A stretch of 64,000 nucleotides of DNA from Candidatus Gastranaerophilales bacterium. GTDB lineage: Bacteria > Cyanobacteriota > Vampirovibrionia > Gastranaerophilales > Gastranaerophilaceae. Shown here piece by piece: positions 52,392 to 59,954 of the stretch. The stretch's first letter is position 1; each line of letters begins with the position of its first letter. The stretch is from positions 27,165-91,164 of the forward strand of contig CALVCA010000001.1 of NCBI GenBank assembly GCA_944325895.1, given 5' to 3'. The translations under genes were made by a program, and so were the position numbers. The notes under the pieces were generated by a model. It saw nothing but the letters and a program-made list of their open reading frames with translations. It was not told the origin of the DNA and searched no databases.

Positions 52392-53705
52392 ATGAAATGT
52401 TATAAAGCAAGATGGATAATAACTTCAACGGGAGAAGTGCTGGAAAATAAAGCATTGGTAGTTGATGAAGGGAAATTTATTGATATTATACCCGTTGAAG
52501 ATGCTGCAAAATTTGAAGAAAAAAATGTTAAAGATCTTGGTAACTGCGTTGTAACCCCCGGTTTTATCGATCTTTTTACACAATATCAATATACAAATGT
52601 CGGTAAAATATCTCCAAACGGTATTAAAAATTGTGTTAAAAAATTCTGCCAAACAGTTGCTAAAAAATACACATTTGCAGGTGTAAAACCTGATAACTAC
52701 AGTTTAAAATGGGCAAATATTTTAAGTGATTATTTTGTTTTAAACAGAAACGAAAAAATTGAATCGTTTAAACAAGGGCTTGAAGCAGCTGTTCGTGCCG
52801 GAACCACCTGTATTGCTCAAGTTTCAAAAGAAGATAAATATTTTGAATTAATAAACAGACTTCCAATAAAAAATTACATGTTTTTTGAAGTATTTGCAGA
52901 CAGTTCAGATAAAAGCAAACGTAAATTCAAAGCTTTACGGGAAAAAGTAGAAAATTATGTATTTCATAAAGGTGAAAATACCCATATTGGCATAATGCTG
53001 CACTCTATTCCGGGTGTTCACAAAAAATTATGGGAATTATTTTCCAAATACTGCAGAAAGCACAATATGCTTTTGATGACACGTTTTGCGGAATCCCAAG
53101 ATGAAATGGAATGGCTTGAACACGGTTTTTCCGATATTGATTTGCTGCATAAATTTATGGGGTTCAGAAAAATTACTCCGTACAAAAAAGATATCAGCCC
53201 CGTTACATATTTAGACAATCTTAAAGTTTTAACAAACAAAGTTATTGCGGCAAATGCCAATTATTTGAACGATAATGAGCTGGAAAAACTAGCTGAAACC
53301 GGTGTCAAATTTGTTTATCAGCCGCTCTATAGCGAGGAAATATGCAACAAAAAACTTGAATTTGCTAAAGTTTTAAAATATTTTGATAAAAACTTCGGTT
53401 TTTCTACTCAAAGCTTCAATCAAAATAAAAATTACAGCCTGCTAAAACTTGCGGTTGAATGCAATAAAGATAATCTGCTGGACGTTGTTGAACTGGTTAA
53501 ATATCTGACTATTTATCCTGCAAAAATTTTACGGCTTTCCAATGTGACAGGTACAATTGAAATCGGTAAAGATGCTGATTTTAATGTGTTTAAACTTGAA
53601 GACGGCGAAGATTATAAAGATTTAGTCAAAAAAGTAAACCCGTATTCAACGTATTCTAAAGGCAGAAAAATCGTTAAACGTGGAGATATCAGATTTAATT
53701 TATGA
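52392..53705 (+). CDS. amidohydrolase-fold protein without metal ligands (pseudoenzyme)
   Basis: A 437-residue protein of the TRZ/ATZ-type amidohydrolase superfamily. The fold markers are present: N-terminal strand ARWIITSTGEVLENKALVV, TPGFIDL, a FAES..E segment, and the C-terminal YPAKILRLSNVTGTIEIGKDADFNVF. The metal site is gone. The D-x-H-x-H motif reads DLFTQ (Phe62, Gln64), the H-x-AE site reads RFAES, the next His is Asn in ANANYL, and the final Asp is Gln in FSTQSF. It should not be a classical deaminase. ATG at 52392 is chosen for GAGGGG upstream. Overlaps yjbQ by 4 nt. Confidence 0.8.
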   Translation: MKCYKARWIITSTGEVLENKALVVDEGKFIDIIPVEDAAKFEEKNVKDLGNCVVTPGFIDLFTQYQYTNVGKISPNGIKNCVKKFCQTVAKKYTFAGVKPDNYSLKWANILSDYFVLNRNEKIESFKQGLEAAVRAGTTCIAQVSKEDKYFELINRLPIKNYMFFEVFADSSDKSKRKFKALREKVENYVFHKGENTHIGIMLHSIPGVHKKLWELFSKYCRKHNMLLMTRFAESQDEMEWLEHGFSDIDLLHKFMGFRKITPYKKDISPVTYLDNLKVLTNKVIAANANYLNDNELEKLAETGVKFVYQPLYSEEICNKKLEFAKVLKYFDKNFGFSTQSFNQNKNYSLLKLAVECNKDNLLDVVELVKYLTIYPAKILRLSNVTGTIEIGKDADFNVFKLEDGEDYKDLVKKVNPYSTYSKGRKIVKRGDIRFNL

Positions 53706-54118
53706 CATTAATTTGTGAAAAATTTAGCGTACACACAAAAGGCAACACCGACATTGTAGATATTACAAACGATGTTAAAAATATTGTATACAGACATTCG
53801 CTAAGAAATGCCGTTGTATATGTATATGTAGCCGGCAGCACTGTTTCCGTTACAAATATTGAATATGAACCCGGACTTTTGAAAGATTTGCCTGAAGCTC
53901 TTGAAAAAATTGCTCCGGTTAATAAAGAATATCATCACGATGAAATGTGGCATGACGGAAACGGTTATTCCCATGTAAGGGCATCCATTGTCGGAAATTC
54001 AACCATGGTACCTCTTTTGGAAGGTGCTCTGCATTTAGGTCAATGGCAGCAAATTGTATTAATTGATTTTGATAACAAAGCGAGGACAAGAACCGTTCAT
54101 GTTCAAATCTTATATTAA
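53702..54118 (+). CDS. YjbQ/UPF0047 family protein
   Basis: A 138-residue protein of the UPF0047 family, a small trimeric beta fold with weak thiamine phosphate synthase activity in some members. The diagnostic C-terminal half is intact: EYHHDEMWHDGNGYSHVRAS, then PLLEGALHLGQWQQIVLIDF and RTRTVHVQI. The N-terminal half departs from the common HTTAAITINEN form (VYVAGSTVSVTNIEYE), so the active-site details may differ. Overlaps the gene before it by 4 nt and the prepilin after it by 20 nt. Confidence 0.85.
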   Translation: MTLICEKFSVHTKGNTDIVDITNDVKNIVYRHSLRNAVVYVYVAGSTVSVTNIEYEPGLLKDLPEALEKIAPVNKEYHHDEMWHDGNGYSHVRASIVGNSTMVPLLEGALHLGQWQQIVLIDFDNKARTRTVHVQILY

Positions 54119-54821
54119 AAAATTTTTGGGTTTTACTTTGGCTGAAGTACTGATAACTTTAGGCATTATTGGAGTAGTTGCGGCATTAACGATACCTAAT
54201 TTAATCTACAATTACAAAAAAACATCCGCAACATCTAAATTAAAAAAGACCTACGCAACTCTGCAAAATGCAATCCAAATGTCTATGGCAGCAAATTTAG
54301 GCTACAGTTACGTTAACTTTTCAGACGGTGACACAAACAGCATGATAAACTGGTACAACTATTACCTTAAACCGAATTTAAAAGTTCAAAAAGATTGCAT
54401 TGATACCCCCGGCTGCTGGCATACAGAAGGTGTCACAAAGCAATTAAACGGTCAAACAGCTGTTTGGGATGAAGGAACAAAAGGTATCGGCGGTAATATA
54501 ATTGTTTTTGTAACCATTGACGGAGTCATGGTAAACCTTGACGGGGCTGCCGCAGACGATATTTATGACACATTCGGGGTCGAAATAGACGGAACATCCG
54601 GTCTTGTCGTACACGTTGATGTAAATGGCGATCCTCCCCCTAATGTTATCGGACAAGACGTATTTGTGTTTGTATTTGACGGAAAAGTTTTTGTACCGGC
54701 AGGCACCGACAAAACTTATGAAGAAATAGAAGCAGACTGCTCTAAAGGTGGCAGCGGATATTTTTGTTTTTCATACATTCTAAGAAATAATTGGAAATTA
54801 AATGACGATATGCTCTTTTAG
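54099..54821 (+). CDS. type IV prepilin/pseudopilin-like protein, second copy
   Basis: A 240-residue prepilin. The leader MFKSYIKKFLG ends in Gly(-1), followed by FTLAEVLITLGIIGVVAAL with Phe(+1) and Glu(+5), the full prepilin peptidase site. The globular domain is Asp/Gly-rich in the middle (ITIDGVMVNLDGAAADD) and ends with paired cysteines (EADCSKGGSGYFCFSY). ATG at 54099 lies inside the yjbQ end; GAGGA is about 13 nt upstream. The leader helix closely matches that of the prepilin at 51619, while the head domains differ. Confidence 0.85.
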   Translation: MFKSYIKKFLGFTLAEVLITLGIIGVVAALTIPNLIYNYKKTSATSKLKKTYATLQNAIQMSMAANLGYSYVNFSDGDTNSMINWYNYYLKPNLKVQKDCIDTPGCWHTEGVTKQLNGQTAVWDEGTKGIGGNIIVFVTIDGVMVNLDGAAADDIYDTFGVEIDGTSGLVVHVDVNGDPPPNVIGQDVFVFVFDGKVFVPAGTDKTYEEIEADCSKGGSGYFCFSYILRNNWKLNDDMLF

Positions 54822-54906
54822 GAACTTATATAATAAAACTTGCTATATACGAATATTGTAATTTTTCTGTTTTCTTGTTAACATTTTTATAAGAGGTGAT
54901 TATAAT

Positions 54907-56445
54907 ATGTCAAAAAGAGTATTGTTATGTATCATGGACGGTTGGGGAATAAGCAAAAATCACCCTGAACATGATGCCACAAAATTGGCTCATCCCGTTC
55001 ACGTTGATAAATTGGAAAAAAATTATTTATATACAAAACTTCACGCAGATGGTGAATATGTCGGACTTCCTGCAGGACAAATGGGAAACAGTGAAGTGGG
55101 ACACTTAAATTTAGGTGCAGGAAGAATAGTTTATCAAGATCTTTCCCGCATCAATAATGCAATTAAAGACGGTTCCTTTTTCAAAAATGAAAAATTTTTA
55201 AAAGCAATTAACCATGCCAAAGAAAATAATTCTTCACTGCATATTTACGGGCTTGTATCAACAGGCGGTGTACATTCTTCACTTGAACACGTTACGGCAT
55301 TGATAAAACTTGCGGCTGATAACGGACTTAAAAAAGTATATGTTCATGCATTTTTAGACGGACGTGATACTCCTCCGCAAAGTGCCTGTGAATTTTTACA
55401 ACCTGTTGAAGATGAACTTAAAAAATATAACTTACCGCCGATTGCAACTATTATCGGCCGCTACTACATTATGGACAGAGATAATCGATGGGACAGAGTG
55501 GAAAAAGGTTATAATGCCCTCGTTTTAGGTGAAGGTGAGCATGCTCCTTCGGCTTGCGAAGGTGTTAAATTGTCTTATGAAAAAGGTAATACCGATGAAT
55601 TCGTTCTTCCTACCGTTATCGGCGGCGAGGAGTCAAGAATTAAAGATAATGACGCTATTATATTCTTTAACTTCAGACCTGACAGAGCACGTGAAATTTC
55701 TAAAGCAATTAACTTTAAAGATTTTGACGGCTTTAACAGAAAAAAAGTGCTGAAAAACATATGCTATGTCACTATGACACCGTATGATGAAACTTTTACA
55801 TTCCCTGTTGCATTTGAAAAAGAACATCTTGTAAATATTTTGGGTGATGTATTGGAAGCTAACGGAATTAAACAGTTCAGAACAGCTGAAACCGAAAAAT
55901 ACGCACACGTAACATTCTTTTTTAACGGCGGTATTGAAGAACCTCAGCCGCATGAAACTCGTGTATTAGTTCCGTCGCCGAAAGTCGCAACTTACGATAT
56001 GCAGCCGGAAATGAGTGCACCTCAAGTTTGTGAAAAAGTTTTGGAAGCTGTAGACAATCCTGAATACGGGTTTATTTTAGTTAACTTTGCAAACCCTGAC
56101 ATGGTAGGTCACACAGGTGTTATTGAAGCTGCTACAAAAGCTTGTCATGTGGTTGATGAATGTGTCGGAAAAATCGCTGATGCATGCATTAAAAATGATG
56201 TAATTATGCTTTTAACAGCTGATCACGGCAATTCCGAAGTTATGGTTGATGAATCAACGGGCAAACCGCAAACTGCACACACTACCAATCAAGTGCCTTT
56301 TGTATTAATTAATGCTCCTCAAAATGTAAAACTGAAAACATTAGACGGTGCTTTATGCAATATTGCTCCGACTGTACTTGATCTTTTCGGTATTCCAAAA
56401 CCTGAAGAAATGACCGGTGAATCCCTAATCAGCAGGAGCGTATGA
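54907..56445 (+). CDS. gpmI: cofactor-independent phosphoglycerate mutase
   Basis: A 512-residue two-metal enzyme of glycolysis that interconverts 3- and 2-phosphoglycerate. MDGWGISKNHPEHDA opens it, the phosphoserine is in GQMGNSEVGHLNLGAG near residue 62, and metal ligands lie in LTADHGNSE and FANPDMVGHTG. FLDGRDTPPQSA and RYYIMDRDNRWDR are further family marks. The length is standard. AGAGGTG precedes the ATG. The stop overlaps the helicase start by 4 nt, an odd functional pairing. Confidence 0.96.
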   Translation: MSKRVLLCIMDGWGISKNHPEHDATKLAHPVHVDKLEKNYLYTKLHADGEYVGLPAGQMGNSEVGHLNLGAGRIVYQDLSRINNAIKDGSFFKNEKFLKAINHAKENNSSLHIYGLVSTGGVHSSLEHVTALIKLAADNGLKKVYVHAFLDGRDTPPQSACEFLQPVEDELKKYNLPPIATIIGRYYIMDRDNRWDRVEKGYNALVLGEGEHAPSACEGVKLSYEKGNTDEFVLPTVIGGEESRIKDNDAIIFFNFRPDRAREISKAINFKDFDGFNRKKVLKNICYVTMTPYDETFTFPVAFEKEHLVNILGDVLEANGIKQFRTAETEKYAHVTFFFNGGIEEPQPHETRVLVPSPKVATYDMQPEMSAPQVCEKVLEAVDNPEYGFILVNFANPDMVGHTGVIEAATKACHVVDECVGKIADACIKNDVIMLLTADHGNSEVMVDESTGKPQTAHTTNQVPFVLINAPQNVKLKTLDGALCNIAPTVLDLFGIPKPEEMTGESLISRSV

Positions 56446-59411
56446 AAGATATAAATTCTCTTGATATTGATTTTTCATTTAAAAAAAACGATGTTGATGA
56501 ATTGTTTTTTAATTTAAGCGAAAACCCCGATGGCTTTAAAAATAAAGATTTTCGCTACACCTTAAGCATGATTTATCAAATTGTTGAAGATGAATTTGCA
56601 GGTATTTTTTTAAGCCCCTATACACCTGTCAGAAATACAAATTTCTATCTTGTCAATGAGAATAATAAATTATCTTTCTTTATCACTCCTACAAATAATT
56701 TCCAATACTACTTGAAATCAAAAGGGTCATTATTCAGATTTCATTCACAGGTTTTAGGTAAAGATGTCGGTTATGCTCTTGCTTTAGACGTTGTTTTGGA
56801 CTATTTCGGCGGGTTCGGTAATATCGCCGAATCTGACTCGCTTACCCCTACGTTTATATACATGAACAAACTTACATATTTTGTTATGAAATTGATTGAA
56901 AAACTCTATTTCATACCGACTGTTAAACGTAAAGGGCAAATGTTCCGAATAGTTTATGAACCGATTATTAACAACCAGCAGCTTGCAAGAATTGTTAATA
57001 TGTTTGAAGAATGCATGCCGGAAGATTTATTTATTAAAGGCGATAAACCGAAAAATTTTGTATATGAATTCATTTATAACTACCTGAATTACGTTATATA
57101 TAAATTTTTGGGAATAAAAGCATACAGATTTAAAGACGTAAAATCAGGCACATATCTAATCAAAGACCTTGAACAACGCTCTGTTATGAAAGGTCAGGAT
57201 ATTGCAGAAAGTTTTATCCAGTGGTTTGACGAACTGTATTTAGGCAAATATGACGTTATTCCTTTCTTAAAAATAGACAAACTGGAAGATGAATTATTCC
57301 GCTTAAAAGTTTACATAAAAAATCGTAAAACCGATGAAAGCGTCTTGATTGATGATTTATACACAAAAGAAGAAGTTTTTGAGGCTAATTCTTCCGATAT
57401 TGCAAGGATTGTTGAAAAACAATTGAATTACGCAATCAGATACATGCCGGAACTTGAAGATTTATTTGAAGATGAAGAAAAATTGTATCTTGATTTAAAT
57501 CTGAATGAAGTTTATAAAATCATTACCCAAACAGCATATTACCTGCAAAAAGCTCAAATAGATGTGGTTCTGCCTAAAGAACTTGTAAATGTTGTAGTGC
57601 CTCGTGCTTCAATTAACGCTAAAGTAAAAGCCTCCAGATCTGCAGATTTGTCAGAGATTTTAAACAGTAATTCAACAGGCAAAATTTCACTTGACGATAT
57701 TTTAGATTTTTCTTATGAAATCGCTATAGGTAACGAAAAAATATCGCTTGAAGAATTTAACAAACTCGTTGAAAACAGTACCGGGCTGATAAAATTTAAA
57801 AATAAATATGTGCTAATAGATAAAGACGAAAGCAAAAAAATATTTGAACAGGTCGCCAAAGCTAATTTAAAATCTATGTCAAGAATGGAATTAATCCACG
57901 CAGCTATGTCGGGACAAATTGATGAATATGATTTTGATTATGATGATGCGTTTGCACGTGTCATAAAAGATTTTACAAAACCTGTTGAAGTTACACCGCC
58001 GGAAACTCTTAAAGGAGTTTTACGCCCATATCAGCAGATAGGATTAAAATGGTTATGGACAAATGTTTCCAAAGGCTTTGGTGCTTGTATGGCTGATGAT
58101 ATGGGTCTTGGTAAAACCATTCAGGTAATAAGCCTTATATTAAAACTTAAAGAAGAAAAAACTCTAAACAAACCTGTTTTGGTAATTTGTCCTACAACGT
58201 TAATAGGTAACTGGATGAAAGAATTACAAATGTTTGCTCCTTCTTTAAATGCATTTGTATACCACGGAGCCGAACGACAGCTGGATATAAAGCACGATGT
58301 CATTTTAACAACTTATGCAATTATGCGTATTGACGTTGAAGAACTTAAAAAACATTCCTGGGGTATGATTATCGTTGACGAAGCTCAAAATATCAAAAAC
58401 CCCGATACTGCACAAACTCTTGCCATTAAAATGCTTAAATCAGACATTAAAATCGCAATGACCGGTACTCCTGTCGAAAACAGGTTAACAGAGCTTTGGA
58501 GTATATTTGACTTTATTAATAAAGGTTATTTGGGTTCATTAAAAGATTTTCAAAAAAGCTACGCAATACCTATTGAACGTTTCAAAGAAACTTCTCGTGC
58601 AGCAAAATTAAAAATGTCTGTTTCGCCGTTTGTTTTAAGAAGATTAAAAACAGATAAACATGTTATTACAGATTTACCGGAAAAAATGGTGCTGAACGAA
58701 TACTGCTATCTTGCAAAACAACAGGCTGTTTTATATGAAAAAACACTTAATGAAATGATGGATAAAATAAGCGGCTTTACCGGAATTAACAGACGGGGCA
58801 ACATATTTAAACTCATTACGGCACTTAAACAAATCTGTAACCACCCATATCAGTTCCTTAAATCCGGTGAAATAGGCAAAGAACTTTCAGGCAAGCTTGA
58901 AAAATGCATTTCTACTGTCCAAACAATATTAGATAATAACGAAAAAACTTTAATATTCACTCAATACAAAGAAATGGGCGACATATTAACAAAGGTTATT
59001 ACAGAAGAATGCAACACATCACCGCTGTTTTTCCACGGTTCATTAACTGTTCCTCAACGTGAAGAATTGATTAACAAATTCCAAAACGATGATGATACAA
59101 AAATCATGATATTATCACTAAAAGCAGGAGGTACGGGTTTAAACCTTACAAGTGCCACAAATGTTATTCATTACGATTTATGGTGGAATCCCGCTGTAGA
59201 AGAACAGGCAACTGACAGAACTTACCGTATCGGTCAGGACAAAAACGTAATGGTTCACAGAATGATTACACTCGGAACGTTTGAAGAAAAAATTGACGAA
59301 ATGCTTAAATCTAAAAAAGAACTTGCTGATTTGGCAGTTTACGAAGGTGAAAAAATCATCACTGAACTTTCGGATGAAGAAATATACAATATATTTACTC
59401 TGTCAGCTTAA
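56442..59411 (+). CDS. SNF2/RapA-family helicase-like ATPase
   Basis: A 989-residue SWI2/SNF2 protein. The N-terminal 530 residues are not clearly assigned, though their position matches the SNF2-associated region of bacterial HelZ-like proteins. The motor begins about residue 525 (LRPYQQIGLKWLW): motif I DDMGLGKTIQVISLIL, motif II IIVDEAQNIKNP, motif III MTGTPVENRLTELWSIFDF, motif V KAGGTGLNLTSA and motif VI EQATDRTYRIGQ. All are intact. Such proteins move along double-stranded DNA to displace bound RNA polymerase or other proteins. No restriction or nuclease domain is visible. Confidence 0.92.
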   Translation: MKDINSLDIDFSFKKNDVDELFFNLSENPDGFKNKDFRYTLSMIYQIVEDEFAGIFLSPYTPVRNTNFYLVNENNKLSFFITPTNNFQYYLKSKGSLFRFHSQVLGKDVGYALALDVVLDYFGGFGNIAESDSLTPTFIYMNKLTYFVMKLIEKLYFIPTVKRKGQMFRIVYEPIINNQQLARIVNMFEECMPEDLFIKGDKPKNFVYEFIYNYLNYVIYKFLGIKAYRFKDVKSGTYLIKDLEQRSVMKGQDIAESFIQWFDELYLGKYDVIPFLKIDKLEDELFRLKVYIKNRKTDESVLIDDLYTKEEVFEANSSDIARIVEKQLNYAIRYMPELEDLFEDEEKLYLDLNLNEVYKIITQTAYYLQKAQIDVVLPKELVNVVVPRASINAKVKASRSADLSEILNSNSTGKISLDDILDFSYEIAIGNEKISLEEFNKLVENSTGLIKFKNKYVLIDKDESKKIFEQVAKANLKSMSRMELIHAAMSGQIDEYDFDYDDAFARVIKDFTKPVEVTPPETLKGVLRPYQQIGLKWLWTNVSKGFGACMADDMGLGKTIQVISLILKLKEEKTLNKPVLVICPTTLIGNWMKELQMFAPSLNAFVYHGAERQLDIKHDVILTTYAIMRIDVEELKKHSWGMIIVDEAQNIKNPDTAQTLAIKMLKSDIKIAMTGTPVENRLTELWSIFDFINKGYLGSLKDFQKSYAIPIERFKETSRAAKLKMSVSPFVLRRLKTDKHVITDLPEKMVLNEYCYLAKQQAVLYEKTLNEMMDKISGFTGINRRGNIFKLITALKQICNHPYQFLKSGEIGKELSGKLEKCISTVQTILDNNEKTLIFTQYKEMGDILTKVITEECNTSPLFFHGSLTVPQREELINKFQNDDDTKIMILSLKAGGTGLNLTSATNVIHYDLWWNPAVEEQATDRTYRIGQDKNVMVHRMITLGTFEEKIDEMLKSKKELADLAVYEGEKIITELSDEEIYNIFTLSA

Positions 59412-59433
59412 ACGCCGGGCTGATTTGTTCTCT

Positions 59434-59517
59434 TTATTTTATCCACGGGTAATCATCCGGAATTTTCCAGCCGTTTGCTTCAATAAGAGTTGCACAATAG
59501 TGTCTTTTCATCCTCAT
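59434..59517 (-). pseudogene. possible gene remnant, minus strand
   Basis: A 27-codon ORF (MRMKRHYCATLIEANGWKIP to a stop at 59434) with protein-like composition but no ribosome binding site. Just upstream on the same strand another frame reads NTADEIPCGIYSECMKNRC, so a frameshifted Cys-rich gene end is possible. It lies in the 347-nt gap between the helicase and rpsU. The evidence is composition only. Confidence 0.3.
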
Positions 59518-59536
59518 CGTAACATCTGTTTTTCAT

Positions 59537-59674
59537 GCATTCAGAATAAATTCCGCAAGGAATTTCATCGGCTGTATTGAGCGTGCGGAAAAATCACCAA
59601 CAATATATACGCTCTACAGAATTGCACATGCACCGGAAATTGATTTGCCTGAATTACTGAAAAATATCAAATAA
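59537..59674 (+). pseudogene. truncated XRE-type helix-turn-helix remnant
   Basis: A frame without a start ends ARNFIGCIERAEKSPTIYTL, then YRIAHAPEIDLPELLKNIK and a stop at 59672-59674. This matches the recognition helix and C-terminal helices of XRE-family DNA-binding domains (RN-x-IG-x-IERGE-x-x-P-x-x-x-TL-x-x-IA). The first half of the domain and the start codon are missing, so it is debris of a regulator gene. Confidence 0.55.
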
Positions 59675-59676
59675 TC

Positions 59677-59705
59677 TTGATATTTATTTTTATTTATGTT
59701 ATGCT
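59677..59705 (+). promoter_or_regulatory. rpsU promoter
   Basis: TTGATA (59677-59682), a 17-nt spacer and TATGCT (59700-59705) preceded by TGT make a strong extended -10 promoter. The leader to the rpsU ATG is about 47 nt. Confidence 0.65.
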
Positions 59706-59758
59706 AAAAACGATAAATTAGTGGAACTCAAATTAAACTCAAGGTGGTGAAAATATAA

Positions 59759-59932
59759 ATGGCAGAAGTTAAAGTCGGAGAAAACGAATCAATTGAAAGT
59801 GCATTGAGACGTTTTAAGAAAAAAATTCAAAAAGCCGGCATTCTTTCCGAAGTTAAAAAACGTGAAAGATACGAAAAACCGAGCGTTAAAAGAAAACGTA
59901 AATCGGAAGCCGCTCGCAAGAGAAAAGTATAG
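59759..59932 (+). CDS. rpsU: 30S ribosomal protein bS21
   Basis: A 57-residue S21, too short for many gene finders. It begins [20 protein letters not shown], the conserved S21 start, continues [20 protein letters not shown] and ends in a very basic tail ([14 protein letters not shown]). S21 binds near the 3' end of 16S rRNA and aids initiation. AAGGTGGTGA lies about 8 nt before the ATG. It has its own promoter and terminator, so it is a single-gene unit. Confidence 0.93.
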   Translation: MAEVKVGENESIESALRRFKKKIQKAGILSEVKKRERYEKPSVKRKRKSEAARKRKV

Positions 59933-59954
59933 AGTCCTTTAGGACTCTTTTTTT
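59931..59954. terminator. rpsU terminator
   Basis: AGAGTCC and GGACTCT pair around TTTA and run into seven T. It overlaps the rpsU stop and the stop region of the convergent repeat-protein gene. Confidence 0.88.

Noticed and set aside
59281..59580. 99-codon plus-strand ORF after the helicase
   Set aside because: Most of it is an out-of-frame reading of the helicase end, and the rest is gene debris.
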